Assembly (NCBI RefSeq): GCF_001423245.1
Contig: NZ_LMOH01000023.1
Span: forward strand, 207,831-271,830
Direction of reading: 5' to 3'
DNA from: Aureimonas sp. Leaf324
GTDB lineage: Bacteria; Pseudomonadota; Alphaproteobacteria; Rhizobiales; Rhizobiaceae
Length of the DNA: 64,000 nt
In this document: piece by piece, positions 49,672 through 60,383 of the stretch
Numbering within the stretch: the first letter of the stretch is position 1
Layout: every line of letters begins with the position of its first letter
Made by a program: the position numbers and the translations under genes
Notes under the pieces: model-generated
Told to the model about the DNA's origin: nothing
What the model saw: only the letters and a program-made list of their open reading frames with translations
The model's database searches: none

Positions 49672-50883
49672 ATGACCACGCACCCCCTCGACCGGCCGAG
49701 CAGCGTCGGCGCCGTCTTCGGCGCGTTCCTCGTTCTCGGCCTTACCTCGTTTGGCGGCCCGATCGCCCATCTCGGCTATTTCCGTCGCGCCTTCGTCGAG
49801 AAGCGACGCTGGCTGGACGATGCGTCCTATGCCGACCTCGTCGCGCTTTGCCAGTTCCTGCCGGGGCCGACGTCGAGCCAAGTGGGCTTCGCGATCGGCC
49901 TCGCCCGCGCCGGCCCGCTCGGTGCGCTCGCCGCCTTCACCGGCTTTACGCTCCCGTCGGCGCTTCTCATGTTCGCCGCCGCGCTCGGCGCGGCCAGCAT
50001 CGAGGGTCCGTTCGGCGCGGCGCTGCTCCACGGGTTGAAGCTCGCGGCCGTCGCGGTCGTCGCCGACGCGGTGCTCGGCATGGCGCGGACGCTGACGCCC
50101 GACCTGTCGCGCCGCGTGATCGCGCTCCTTGCCGCGGCGATCGTGCTTCTCGTCGCAAGCGCCTTCGCGCAGGTTCTGGCGATCGCCGCCGGCGCGCTCG
50201 CCTACCGCCTGCTCGGCCACGCCGCCGCCCTGCCTCCTGCGACGCAGCACCACGAGTTCGGCCTCTCCCCGCGCGCGGCCCTCATCGCGCTCGCGCTGTT
50301 CGCCGCCCTCGCGATCGCGCCGCCGCTACTTGCCGCGAACGGGGCGCTTTCCCTCATCGACCTCTTCGACGCCTTCTTCCGCAGCGGCTCGCTGGTCTTC
50401 GGTGGCGGTCATGTCGTCCTGCCGCTTCTAGAAGCCGAACTCGTGGCGCCCGGCTGGCTCGACATGTCGACCTTCCTTGCCGGCTACGGCGCGGCGCAGG
50501 CGATGCCGGGTCCACTCTTCACCGTCGCGGCCTTCCTCGGCGCGCTCGCAGCGCCCGCCCCCTCGCCCGCCGTCGGTGCGGCGGTCGCGCTCGCTGCGAT
50601 CTTTCTGCCGGGCTTCTTGCTTCTCCTTGCGGCGCTCCCCGCCTGGACACGCCTTCGCGCCTCACCGGCCGCCCGTGCCATGCTGGCCGGTGCCAACGCC
50701 GCCGTGGTCGGCCTTCTCGCGGCTGCCCTCGTCGGACTGGTCCTCGGTGGCACGATCGCATCCCCGGCGGACGGGCTGATCGTCGCCCTCGCCTTCGCCG
50801 CGCTCCATGTCGCCCGCCTGCCACCGCTTCTCGTCGTCGCGGCAAGTGCAGGCGCTGCGCTGGTCGCTCAGCTCATCGCATGA
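49672..50883 (+). CDS. chrA: Chromate transporter, long-chain ChrA
   Basis: A 403-residue CHR-family membrane protein with two homologous halves. The first half has GLTSFGGPIAHLGYFRRAFVEKRRWLDD and CQFLPGPTSSQVGFAIG; the second repeats it with SGSLVFGGGHVVLPLLEAELV and GYGAAQAMPGPLF. Long ChrA proteins export chromate. It begins 66 bases behind the sRNA terminator, so it is transcribed independently of it. Confidence 0.92.
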   Translation: MTTHPLDRPSSVGAVFGAFLVLGLTSFGGPIAHLGYFRRAFVEKRRWLDDASYADLVALCQFLPGPTSSQVGFAIGLARAGPLGALAAFTGFTLPSALLMFAAALGAASIEGPFGAALLHGLKLAAVAVVADAVLGMARTLTPDLSRRVIALLAAAIVLLVASAFAQVLAIAAGALAYRLLGHAAALPPATQHHEFGLSPRAALIALALFAALAIAPPLLAANGALSLIDLFDAFFRSGSLVFGGGHVVLPLLEAELVAPGWLDMSTFLAGYGAAQAMPGPLFTVAAFLGALAAPAPSPAVGAAVALAAIFLPGFLLLLAALPAWTRLRASPAARAMLAGANAAVVGLLAAALVGLVLGGTIASPADGLIVALAFAALHVARLPPLLVVAASAGAALVAQLIA

Positions 50884-50887
50884 AAAA

Positions 50888-50911
50888 GGGCGGCGGATCG
50901 CTCCGCCGCCC
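50888..50911 (-). terminator. Terminator for aspartate aminotransferase gene
   Basis: A 10-bp GC stem (GGGCGGCGGA / TCCGCCGCCC) with a TCGC loop; the minus-strand exit reads CCCTTTTTC, giving a U-tract. It lies between chrA and the convergent aminotransferase gene. Confidence 0.82.
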
Positions 50912-50937
50912 CGATCAACCTCGAGCTTTCGATGCGC

Positions 50938-52908
<1,971 letters not shown>

Positions 52909-52967
52909 TCAGCTAAAGGCACTGCGGCGTGATCGGTTCCAACGACCCGACGCGGATCGCGCCTCCG

Positions 52968-53996
52968 TCAGCTTGGCGGCCACAGACGCGGCCAGCTCTC
53001 CGGTCCGTCGCCCGCGTCGCCATCGCAGTCCTCCTTCTCTCTAGCCTCCACGAGCACGACCTGCGCCGTGTCGGGCTCGACGCGCCACGTGGAAAAGCGC
53101 CCGCAGTCGCCGATCCCGCGGCCCTTGAAGAAGGACGACAGCGTGTCGCCGTCGAGGTCAACGTTCCAGATCGCGAGATCGGCGGTCGGTCCCTCGGTGG
53201 TCATCCAGACCAGTGGCACGGCATCCGCCGTGCCGGCACCGTCGGAATACTGGTACAGCCGCGACGGGTAGTTGTAGGCGCCCGGCATGCCGCAGGCGAT
53301 CACGAACAGACGGGTCCCCTCGCCCATCGGCATCGAGAACCCGAGGTCGGTCGCGTCGGCGACGTCGCCGCGGTCCGCGCAGTCGCCGCCGGCCTGCCAG
53401 AGCGCTCGCACCGGCGCGGGCAGGTCCTCGGGCGTCGCGATGTCGGCGGGCAGTCCGGCGCGGTCGGGCAAGGACTTGTCGCCCCGGTCCGTCAGGGCGG
53501 TGGGCGTGCCGATGCGCCCCTGGTCGTCGTCCATCTTGCGCAAGGCCGCCACGAGCCCGGACAGCGAGAACGTCTGCTCCAGCCGACCGGACGTCGTGTC
53601 GACGGCGGCACGCACCGTGGCCGCGTCGCGCATCCGGCCGAGAAGGTCGGGTGGGACGGACAAGCCCGAGCTGCGGATGCGGCCGGCCGCGTCCGCCTCG
53701 AAGGCGGATGCGGACAGCGACACCGGGTCGGCGCCCGCGACGGACAGCGTCACCGGACCGGCGATCGACGCATCGGACGGCAGCGACAGGACAAGCCGAA
53801 GCGGCGCATCCGCCGAGACCGAGCGTTCGAGACCCAGCCCGTAGAGCGCCGCGCCGGCCGGCGCGAAGGTCTCCGCCGTGCAGCGCAGTCCCGGCGTGCA
53901 GGTCAGCGCCCAGTCGCGGAACGTACCGCCCGTCTCAGCGGCGGCCGGCAACCCGGCCCCGAGAAGAGCGACGCAGGCCCAAAGTCTCGATCTCAT
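52968..53996 (-). CDS. DUF1176 domain secreted protein
   Basis: A 342-residue exported protein: signal peptide RSRLWACVALLGAGLPAAA, then the DUF1176 pattern FRDWALTCTPGLRC, SGLVAALRKMDDDQGRIGTPTALTDRGD, LFVIACGMPGAYNYPSRLYQYSDG and ISSFFKGRGIGDCGRFSTWRVE-like sequence, with several paired Cys suggesting disulfides. Function unknown. Monocistronic as far as I can see. Confidence 0.85.
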   Translation of the reverse strand: MRSRLWACVALLGAGLPAAAETGGTFRDWALTCTPGLRCTAETFAPAGAALYGLGLERSVSADAPLRLVLSLPSDASIAGPVTLSVAGADPVSLSASAFEADAAGRIRSSGLSVPPDLLGRMRDAATVRAAVDTTSGRLEQTFSLSGLVAALRKMDDDQGRIGTPTALTDRGDKSLPDRAGLPADIATPEDLPAPVRALWQAGGDCADRGDVADATDLGFSMPMGEGTRLFVIACGMPGAYNYPSRLYQYSDGAGTADAVPLVWMTTEGPTADLAIWNVDLDGDTLSSFFKGRGIGDCGRFSTWRVEPDTAQVVLVEAREKEDCDGDAGDGPESWPRLWPPS

Positions 53997-54109
53997 CGCG
54001 TCCTCCCGAAGAACCCGCCGCAGGGTGCGCCGTCCGCGGGCTCCCTGACAAGTCGGTCGGCAAGTCCGCGCGATCTTTGTAGGATCAAGGCAAATTCAAG
54101 GAGCGCACG

Positions 54110-54505
54110 ATGTCCGATTCGCCAGACAAGCCCACCGGCGACCTGATCATCCGGGTGCAGGCCATGCCGGCCGACAGCAATGCGGCCGGCGACATCTTCG
54201 GCGGCTGGGTCATGTCGCAGATGGATCTCGCGGCCGGCGTCCGCGGCGCCGAAAGGGTCGGCGGGCGCGTGGTGACCGCGGCGGTCCAGTCGCTCGCCTT
54301 CCGCAAGCCGGTGAAGATCGGCGACACACTCTGCGTCTACGCGCGGATCGAGAAGGTCGGCCGCACCTCGGTCACGCTGCACGTGGAGGCCTGGGCTCGT
54401 CGCTATCTCTCGCAGCGGCGCGAGCTCGTCACCGAAGGCAGCTTCGTGATGGTGGCGCTCGACGCGGCGGGGCAGCCGACTCCGATCCCGCCGGAGCTCG
54501 ACTGA
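54110..54505 (+). CDS. yciA: Acyl-CoA thioesterase, YciA-like hot-dog fold
   Basis: A 131-residue thioesterase that hydrolyses acyl-CoA. The family pattern is clear: IRVQAMPADSNAAGDIFGGWVMSQMDLAAGV with the catalytic Asn/Asp region, VVTAAVQSLAFRKPVKIGDTLCVYARI, and the C-terminal SFVMVALDAAG. AAGGAG precedes the ATG. It ends about 30 bases before a hairpin terminator. Confidence 0.92.
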   Translation: MSDSPDKPTGDLIIRVQAMPADSNAAGDIFGGWVMSQMDLAAGVRGAERVGGRVVTAAVQSLAFRKPVKIGDTLCVYARIEKVGRTSVTLHVEAWARRYLSQRRELVTEGSFVMVALDAAGQPTPIPPELD

Positions 54506-54535
54506 GCCCCTCGGCTCGCCCGCCTTCAAACGAAA

Positions 54536-54559
54536 ACGCCCTCCGCAAAGGGAGGGCGT
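54536..54559. terminator. Terminator between yciA and the convergent Asp/Arg-rich gene
   Basis: A 9-bp stem ACGCCCTCC / GGAGGGCGT with a 6-base loop. The minus-strand exit reads GGGCGTTTTCG, the plus-strand exit is not T-rich, so it mainly serves the minus-strand gene at 54581. Confidence 0.65.
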
Positions 54560-54580
54560 CCTGTCTCATGGCTGTCGGCG

Positions 54581-55231
54581 TCAGTTCGCCGGGGTCGGCG
54601 CGGGCGGCGGCGGGGTTTCGCCGGCCGGCGGCGTCACGAGGTCGGCCGGCGGCGGGGGAACCTGCGTCACCGGGGCTTCCGGACCACCGGCGGCGGGGCC
54701 ACCACGAGCCATATCACGCGCGGAATCGATGATCGGCTTGGCCGCCTCGATGCAGCGGGCGAACGGCTCGTCGCCGCAGTCGACGCGGATCGTCTGACCA
54801 CCACCGAGGCTGATCTCGAACCCGGCGCGCGGCGGCGGCGGGGGCGGCGGGCCACGGCGGCCGTCCGGACCATCCGGGCCGCGCATGTGGGGACCACGGT
54901 GGTCGCGGTCGCGCGGACCCCGATCATCGCGGTCGCGCATCTCGGCGCGATCACGGTCGCGATCCTTGTCCTTGTCGTCGTCCTTCTTGCGATCGCGGTC
55001 GCGCTCTTCGTCACGATCGCGATCGCCTGGACCGCGGTCGTCCGCGCGATCTTCGCGATCCATCGCCCAGCGATCGCCGCGCCGCACGTCGCGCATCGGC
55101 AGGTCGCCACGGTCGTCGCCACGATCGACGCGCTCGAGGCGGTCGCCGTAGTCGTCCATCTCCTGTGCGTGCGCCAGCGGCGCCGTGGTGGCCATGAGAA
55201 CGGCCACAAGGGTCAAGGGCTTCAGCATCAA
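54581..55231 (-). CDS. Secreted Asp/Arg-rich low-complexity protein, 216 aa
   Basis: A signal peptide (LKPLTLVAVLMATTAPLAHAQ) leads into about 90 residues made almost only of Asp, Arg, Glu, Lys and Gly (DRDRDEERDRDRKKDDDKDK and similar). A short folded-looking part follows (AGFEISLGGGQTIRVDCGDEPFARCIEAAKPIID) with two Cys, and the end is Pro-rich. The alternating charges suggest a disordered periplasmic linker or metal/polyanion binder. Family and role unknown. Confidence 0.75.
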   Translation of the reverse strand: MMLKPLTLVAVLMATTAPLAHAQEMDDYGDRLERVDRGDDRGDLPMRDVRRGDRWAMDREDRADDRGPGDRDRDEERDRDRKKDDDKDKDRDRDRAEMRDRDDRGPRDRDHRGPHMRGPDGPDGRRGPPPPPPPRAGFEISLGGGQTIRVDCGDEPFARCIEAAKPIIDSARDMARGGPAAGGPEAPVTQVPPPPADLVTPPAGETPPPPAPTPAN

Positions 55232-55403
55232 CGTGTCCTATGCCAGGGCGTGCGGCGGCATACCGCACGCCGGCTGAAACGTGAGCCGTCGCGTTTCGTT
55301 GCCTGCGACGCGACATGCCGCTGCGGAAACTATTTTCCACCGGTCTGCTGAAGGCCGGTCCGGACCGTTTCCGACCGTCACACGGAGCGGCAAGGAAAGG
55401 CGC

Positions 55404-56576
55404 CTACTTGCAGATCGGGCGCAGCCGCGTCTTGGAATCGAGATGCAGGTGATCGGCATGGGCGCGGTTGTAGCCCGGCCCGAGCACCGTCCCGAAGTGA
55501 CGGCAGCTCGCCTGGCGGATCTGGGTCTGGAACGGCTTCTCGCGCCAGGCGAATACGCCCTTCGGTTCGACCTTCACCACTGATCCGTCCGCGAACCGGA
55601 AGCCCCCGACGTCGAGCGCGTTGCCGCCGGCATGCTCCGAGATCGTGCGCGAGCCGGCGATGCGCGAACAGCGGTAGGACGAGAGGTTGATCAGCGCCGT
55701 CGGCTGCTTCCACAGCTTCCAGCGCGCAGCGGGCTTCACGTCGTCGCGCAGCCAGCGGGCGACATTCAGCGCGGTCTGGCAGTTGAGCGTCGCTGGCGGC
55801 GACATCGCGATGCCCTTGACCGCCACGCTCACGCGCACGGGATCCTCGATCCCGCAGGCCCGTCCCGAGGACACGGGCGAGATGTCGGTGAAGCGGACGC
55901 CGAGCTTCTGGAGCTCGCGCCGGCACATCGCCTCGGAGCGCGCCACCGGGCGATATCCGCTCGGCGTCTCGCTCTCCAGCGCGCCGCGCGGCGGGCGGGC
56001 GATCGGCGAGAGCGGGCGATCGCCGCCGAGCGAGGCCCAGCTCGGCACCGTGCTCTGACGCGCCGCCGGCTGCCGGGGTTTCGGCTCGGGCGGCGGTTCG
56101 ACCTCCGGATCCGTCAGCCCCTCCCACGGATCGAAGCCGCTTTCGGGCAGTTCCGCCTCGGGCAGCGCCCCACCGTCGTCGATCACGCGTGGTGCTGCGA
56201 GCGGCTCCAGCGCGGCCTCCTGCATCTTGGGTGGCGCAGCTTCCTGAACGGGATAGGTGCGCCCGTAGTCGCCCGGCCCGCGCTCGGCGCTCGGCTCCGG
56301 TGCGGCATAGACGGGCTCGGGCACGGGATCGACGGCGGCCGGGCTCGGCGCATAGGCGGGAAGATCGGCGCCCGGCACCGGCGCCGGCGGCACAGGGCCG
56401 CCCCAGACGAGACGCGCGCCGGTCTGCGGATCGCGCGCGACGGGCAGTTCGCCCGGAATGTCGGCGGGGGGAACGGGCTTGAAATCCATGGCCCGCAGCG
56501 GGCGATCGGCGCTCGCCGCCGCGGACACGGCGACGGCGAGCGTGACGATACGCCATCCGGTTCGACTCGATACCAT
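55404..56576 (-). CDS. Extensin-like family protein (M15-type fold)
   Basis: A 390-residue exported protein: N-terminal hydrophobic signal, a long Pro/Glu-rich region (about 30-190), then the bacterial extensin-like C-terminal domain: CRRELQKLGVRFTDISPV, PATLNCQTALNVARWL, SEHAGGNALDVGGFRFADG and HADHLHLDS. The H...D and HxH motifs resemble the zinc site of D-Ala-D-Ala carboxypeptidases of the VanY/M15 type, so a peptidoglycan substrate is likely. Confidence 0.85.
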   Translation of the reverse strand: MVSSRTGWRIVTLAVAVSAAASADRPLRAMDFKPVPPADIPGELPVARDPQTGARLVWGGPVPPAPVPGADLPAYAPSPAAVDPVPEPVYAAPEPSAERGPGDYGRTYPVQEAAPPKMQEAALEPLAAPRVIDDGGALPEAELPESGFDPWEGLTDPEVEPPPEPKPRQPAARQSTVPSWASLGGDRPLSPIARPPRGALESETPSGYRPVARSEAMCRRELQKLGVRFTDISPVSSGRACGIEDPVRVSVAVKGIAMSPPATLNCQTALNVARWLRDDVKPAARWKLWKQPTALINLSSYRCSRIAGSRTISEHAGGNALDVGGFRFADGSVVKVEPKGVFAWREKPFQTQIRQASCRHFGTVLGPGYNRAHADHLHLDSKTRLRPICK

Positions 56577-56811
56577 CCGGCTGGCCCTCAGTTCCGCGAA
56601 ACTCGAGCGGACGAGACGGAGGATAGGGTCGGCTTGGTCAACGAATGATGAACGGGTTCGATCGAATGCGGATCAGAGCGCGACAGTGACGACCGTTGAA
56701 TGGTTCGATCGCTCTTCGAGGCCCTTTCCATAAAGATCATTCGAGGTAAGGTTTCAATCAGCCACTAACCGGAGAGCGCTAAGACTCCAGCCCCTGAGCA
56801 GGAGTAGTCTT

Positions 56812-57189
56812 TTGGCGACACCATCGGAACCGTCGAAGTGGTGGAAGCCGCCCGCCCCTTCACCTGCCATCAAAAAGCTTCGGACGTGGCGAGCCCGCTG
56901 GCTGCTCGGGGTGATGGCCAGCGTATATCTGCTCGGCCCTTGGATGTCCCCGATCCAGGCGTCCGATGACCCGCATGATGCCTATATGTTCTTTTACGCC
57001 GTGCATGGCGTCGCGGGCGCCATCATCTGCGTAGCGGCGGTTTTCGCCATGAAGTTGTTAGGCGTGCCATTCGGGCGGCTGGAGCGCTGGCGCAAGAACC
57101 GCGTCACCATGCGCCGGATCAGCGCTCCCGCATATCCCACAACCGAGACGACGGATCGAGCCGATCGACGCGATAGCGTAGACATCTGA
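56812..57189 (+). CDS. Small membrane protein, 125 aa, unknown
   Basis: Two hydrophobic segments (WLLGVMASVYLLGPWM and FFYAVHGVAGAIICVAAVFAMKLLG) between a Pro-rich N terminus and a basic tail. TTG 56812 is supported by AGGAG eight bases upstream; an ATG at 56914 would remove the first membrane segment. It lies in a slightly AT-richer stretch between the extensin-like gene and uvrB. No family recognised. Confidence 0.6.
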   Translation: MATPSEPSKWWKPPAPSPAIKKLRTWRARWLLGVMASVYLLGPWMSPIQASDDPHDAYMFFYAVHGVAGAIICVAAVFAMKLLGVPFGRLERWRKNRVTMRRISAPAYPTTETTDRADRRDSVDI

Positions 57190-57312
57190 AATCCAGATGG
57201 GCTTTGGCCGGACGATCGCCAGAACGGCCTGCTCCAGGCGCATCGCCCCGCGCATCAGATGCTACTCCGTTCCCCCTTTATTCCGCCCCGCTCCCGGCCC
57301 ATATTCGGCCCC

Positions 57313-60291
57313 ATGGCCGATCCCAAGCAGTCCCCCAAGCGCTCGCCGCTTCTCGATTATTCCGACGCCTCCGAGCGCCTGCATCCGGGTTTCGGTGAGG
57401 CGCCACAGCCCGATCTCGACGGCACGCCGCTGACCGGCCCGCTGTCCGGCTGGGCGGATCAGATCGCGCAGGATCTGGAAGAGCAGGCCGAGCGCAAGGC
57501 CGCCGCGCCCGCCCGGAAGGCGAAGAAGCCTTCCGCCCCGGCGGACGCGCCGAAGTCAAAGCCCGGCAAGACCGCGCGCGGCACGTCGATGGGCTTCGCC
57601 AACTCGCCCGCCGAGCGCGCCCGCGCCGGCCTCAATCCCGTGTCCGGCATGAACGTCAGCCTGGAGGACGCGGCCGCGCTGCCCGAGAGCGGCGTCACCG
57701 CCACCGTCCAGGCGCTGCAGGACCTCATCACCTCCGGCAACCCGCTGTTCAAGAACGGCGAGCTCTGGATCCCGCATCGGCCGGAGCGTCCTTCGAAGTC
57801 CGAAGGCGGCCATGCCTTCCGCATTGCCTCGGAATACGAGCCGAAGGGCGACCAGCCGACGGCCATCGCCGACCTCGTGTCCGGCATCACCGAGCAGAAC
57901 GACCAGACGCAGGTGCTCCTCGGCGTCACCGGCTCGGGCAAGACCTTCACCGTCGCCAACGTCATCGAGCGCACCCAGCGCCCGGCGCTGATCCTCGCGC
58001 CCAACAAGACGCTCGCGGCCCAGCTCTACGGCGAGTTCAAGAACTTCTTCCCCGACAACGCCGTCGAGTACTTCGTCTCCTACTACGACTACTATCAGCC
58101 GGAGGCCTACGTCCCGCGCTCCGACACGTTCATCGAGAAGGAATCCTCGATCAACGAGCAGATCGACCGCATGCGCCACGCCGCGACGCGCGCGCTGCTC
58201 GAGCGCGACGACGTCATCATCGTGGCCTCGGTCTCCTGCATCTACGGTATCGGCTCGGTCGAGACCTACACGGCGATGACGTTCCAGATGTCGGTCGGCG
58301 ACCGGCTCGACCAGCGCCAGCTCCTCGCCGACCTCGTCGCCCAGCAATACAAGCGCCGCGACATGGATTTCGTGCGCGGCTCGTTCCGCGTGCGCGGCGA
58401 CACGATCGAGATCTTCCCCGCCCACCTGGAGGATCGCGCCTGGCGCATCTCGCTCTTCGGCGACGAGATCGAGGCGATCCACGAGTTCGACCCGCTGACG
58501 GGCTCCAAGACCGACGACCTCAAGTCGGTGAAGATCTACGCCAACTCGCACTACGTCACGCCGCGCCCGACGCTGCAGCAGGCGGTGAAGTCGATCAAGG
58601 AGGAGCTGAAGCACCGCCTCGTCGAGCTGAACAAGGCCGGCCGCCTCCTCGAGGCCCAGCGGCTGGAGCAGCGCGTCACCTTCGACATCGAGATGATCGA
58701 GGCGACGGGCTCGTGCAACGGCATCGAGAACTACTCGCGCTACCTCACCGGCCGCCAGCCCGGCCACCCGCCGCCGACGCTGTTCGAATATCTGCCCGAC
58801 AACGCCCTCGTCTTCATCGACGAGAGCCACGTCACCATCCCGCAGATCGGCGCGATGTACCGGGGCGACTTCCGCCGCAAGGCGACGCTGGCCGAATACG
58901 GCTTCCGCCTGCCCTCCTGCATGGACAACCGCCCGCTCCGCTTCGAGGAGTGGAACGCCATGCGCCCGCCCACCGTCGCGGTCTCGGCGACGCCCGGCAA
59001 GTGGGAACTGGAGGAGGCCGGCGGCGTCTTCGCCGAGCAGGTCATCCGCCCGACCGGCCTCACCGATCCCCCGATCGACATTCGGCCCGCCAAATCCCAG
59101 GTCGACGACCTCCTCGGCGAGATCCGCGAGGTCGCCGCCAAGGGCTACCGCGCCCTCGTCACCGTGCTCACCAAGCGCATGGCCGAGGACCTCACCGAGT
59201 ATCTCCACGAGCAGGGCATCCGCGTGCGCTACATGCACTCGGACATCGACACGCTCGAGCGCATCGAGATCATCCGGGACCTGCGCCTCGGCGCCTTCGA
59301 CGTGCTAGTCGGCATCAACCTCCTGCGCGAGGGCCTCGATATCCCCGAGTGCGGCCTCGTCGCCATCCTCGACGCCGACAAGGAGGGTTTCCTCCGCTCC
59401 GAGACCTCGCTGATCCAGACGATCGGCCGCGCCGCGCGCAACGTCGACGGCCGCGTCATCCTCTATGCCGACCAGGTGACGGGCTCGATGGAGCGCGCCA
59501 TCGCCGAGACCAACCGTCGCCGCGACAAGCAGGAGGCCTACAACCGCGAGCACGGCATCACGCCGGAATCGGTGAAGGCCAAGATCGCCGACATTCTCGA
59601 CAGCTACTACGAGAAGGATCACGTGCGCGTGCCGACCGGGGCCCACGCGGCCGAGGGCGCGCTCGTCGGCAACAACCTCAAGAGCCATCTGGAGCATCTG
59701 GAAAAGGAGATGCGGCACGCCGCGGCCGATCTCGACTTCGAGACCGCCGCGCGCCTGCGCGACGAGATCAAGCGCCTCCAGGCGACGGAGCTCGCCGTCG
59801 CCGACGACCCGATGGCGCGCGACCTCGACGTCGACATGTTCTCCGAGGGCGGCGGCAGCGCCAGATCGCGCGGCGGCCGCAAGAAGGGCGTGAACCACCA
59901 GAACCCGCGCTTCGGCCCCAACGGCGAGCCCCTCGCCGCCCGCATCAAGCCGCCCGCCGCGCGCGGCCACGCCGCCATCGGCGAGGTCCAGGGCCTGCGC
60001 TCCGACCGGGGCGACGGCGCCTCCTACTTCGCCAAGCCTTCGCTCGACGACATGGGCCCCGGCACCGACACGGCGACGCCCAACCGCACGCTCTTCCGCA
60101 AGAACACGCTGGACGAGATGACCGTCGGCCGCACGGAAAAGCCCCGCGCCTCAGGTCCCCTCCCCCCGAAGCCCGGCGACGACCTCAAGCCCATCCGCCG
60201 CGAGAAGATCGGGCTGGGCAGCTACGAGGACCCGGCGGATGAGAAGAAGCGCGGGAGGCGGAAGGCGAAGACGGGGCGGCCGGGAAGGTAG
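57313..60291 (+). CDS. uvrB: Excinuclease ABC subunit B, extended form
   Basis: A 992-residue UvrB, about 320 longer than the E. coli protein. The helicase core has Walker [15 protein letters not shown] (Lys210), the damage-probing hairpin region [49 protein letters not shown], and a C-terminal UVR motif ([28 protein letters not shown]) that contacts UvrC. About 165 N-terminal residues and 130 C-terminal residues (basic, with [15 protein letters not shown]) are additional, as in other alphaproteobacteria. ATG 57313 was preferred over 57259. Confidence 0.96.
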   Translation: MADPKQSPKRSPLLDYSDASERLHPGFGEAPQPDLDGTPLTGPLSGWADQIAQDLEEQAERKAAAPARKAKKPSAPADAPKSKPGKTARGTSMGFANSPAERARAGLNPVSGMNVSLEDAAALPESGVTATVQALQDLITSGNPLFKNGELWIPHRPERPSKSEGGHAFRIASEYEPKGDQPTAIADLVSGITEQNDQTQVLLGVTGSGKTFTVANVIERTQRPALILAPNKTLAAQLYGEFKNFFPDNAVEYFVSYYDYYQPEAYVPRSDTFIEKESSINEQIDRMRHAATRALLERDDVIIVASVSCIYGIGSVETYTAMTFQMSVGDRLDQRQLLADLVAQQYKRRDMDFVRGSFRVRGDTIEIFPAHLEDRAWRISLFGDEIEAIHEFDPLTGSKTDDLKSVKIYANSHYVTPRPTLQQAVKSIKEELKHRLVELNKAGRLLEAQRLEQRVTFDIEMIEATGSCNGIENYSRYLTGRQPGHPPPTLFEYLPDNALVFIDESHVTIPQIGAMYRGDFRRKATLAEYGFRLPSCMDNRPLRFEEWNAMRPPTVAVSATPGKWELEEAGGVFAEQVIRPTGLTDPPIDIRPAKSQVDDLLGEIREVAAKGYRALVTVLTKRMAEDLTEYLHEQGIRVRYMHSDIDTLERIEIIRDLRLGAFDVLVGINLLREGLDIPECGLVAILDADKEGFLRSETSLIQTIGRAARNVDGRVILYADQVTGSMERAIAETNRRRDKQEAYNREHGITPESVKAKIADILDSYYEKDHVRVPTGAHAAEGALVGNNLKSHLEHLEKEMRHAAADLDFETAARLRDEIKRLQATELAVADDPMARDLDVDMFSEGGGSARSRGGRKKGVNHQNPRFGPNGEPLAARIKPPAARGHAAIGEVQGLRSDRGDGASYFAKPSLDDMGPGTDTATPNRTLFRKNTLDEMTVGRTEKPRASGPLPPKPGDDLKPIRREKIGLGSYEDPADEKKRGRRKAKTGRPGR

Positions 60292-60317
60292 CAATCCTCA
60301 AGCGGCACGATGAGCCC

Positions 60318-60348
60318 TTGAATTTGTTCTGTTAAACAGACCTAATTA
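60318..60348 (+). promoter_or_regulatory. Promoter-like region of the GHKL-nuclease gene with a palindrome
   Basis: TTGAAT (60318-60323) and TAATTA (60343-60348), 19 bases apart, resemble -35 and -10 boxes. Between them is TCTGT-TAA-ACAGA (60328-60340), a palindrome that could bind a repressor. The region is sharply AT-richer than uvrB. Confidence 0.4.
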
Positions 60349-60383
60349 TCTCATTTGGGAATGCGCTAAGCGCTGGGGGTTCT

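Noticed and set aside
54885..55160. Short repeated GATCGCGGTCGC-like units considered as a tandem or CRISPR-like repeat.
   Set aside because: They are codon-level repeats inside the Asp/Arg-rich secreted protein, not regularly spaced repeats with unique spacers.
56640..56730. GGTTCGATCG motifs resembling a tRNA T-arm, occurring twice.
   Set aside because: No acceptor stem, anticodon arm or CCA-side pairing can be found around either copy.
57269..57283. GTTC-N7-ATTC upstream of uvrB, resembling the alphaproteobacterial LexA box GTTC-N7-GTTC.
   Set aside because: The second half-site has a mismatch, and the site overlaps possible upstream start codons; too weak to call.
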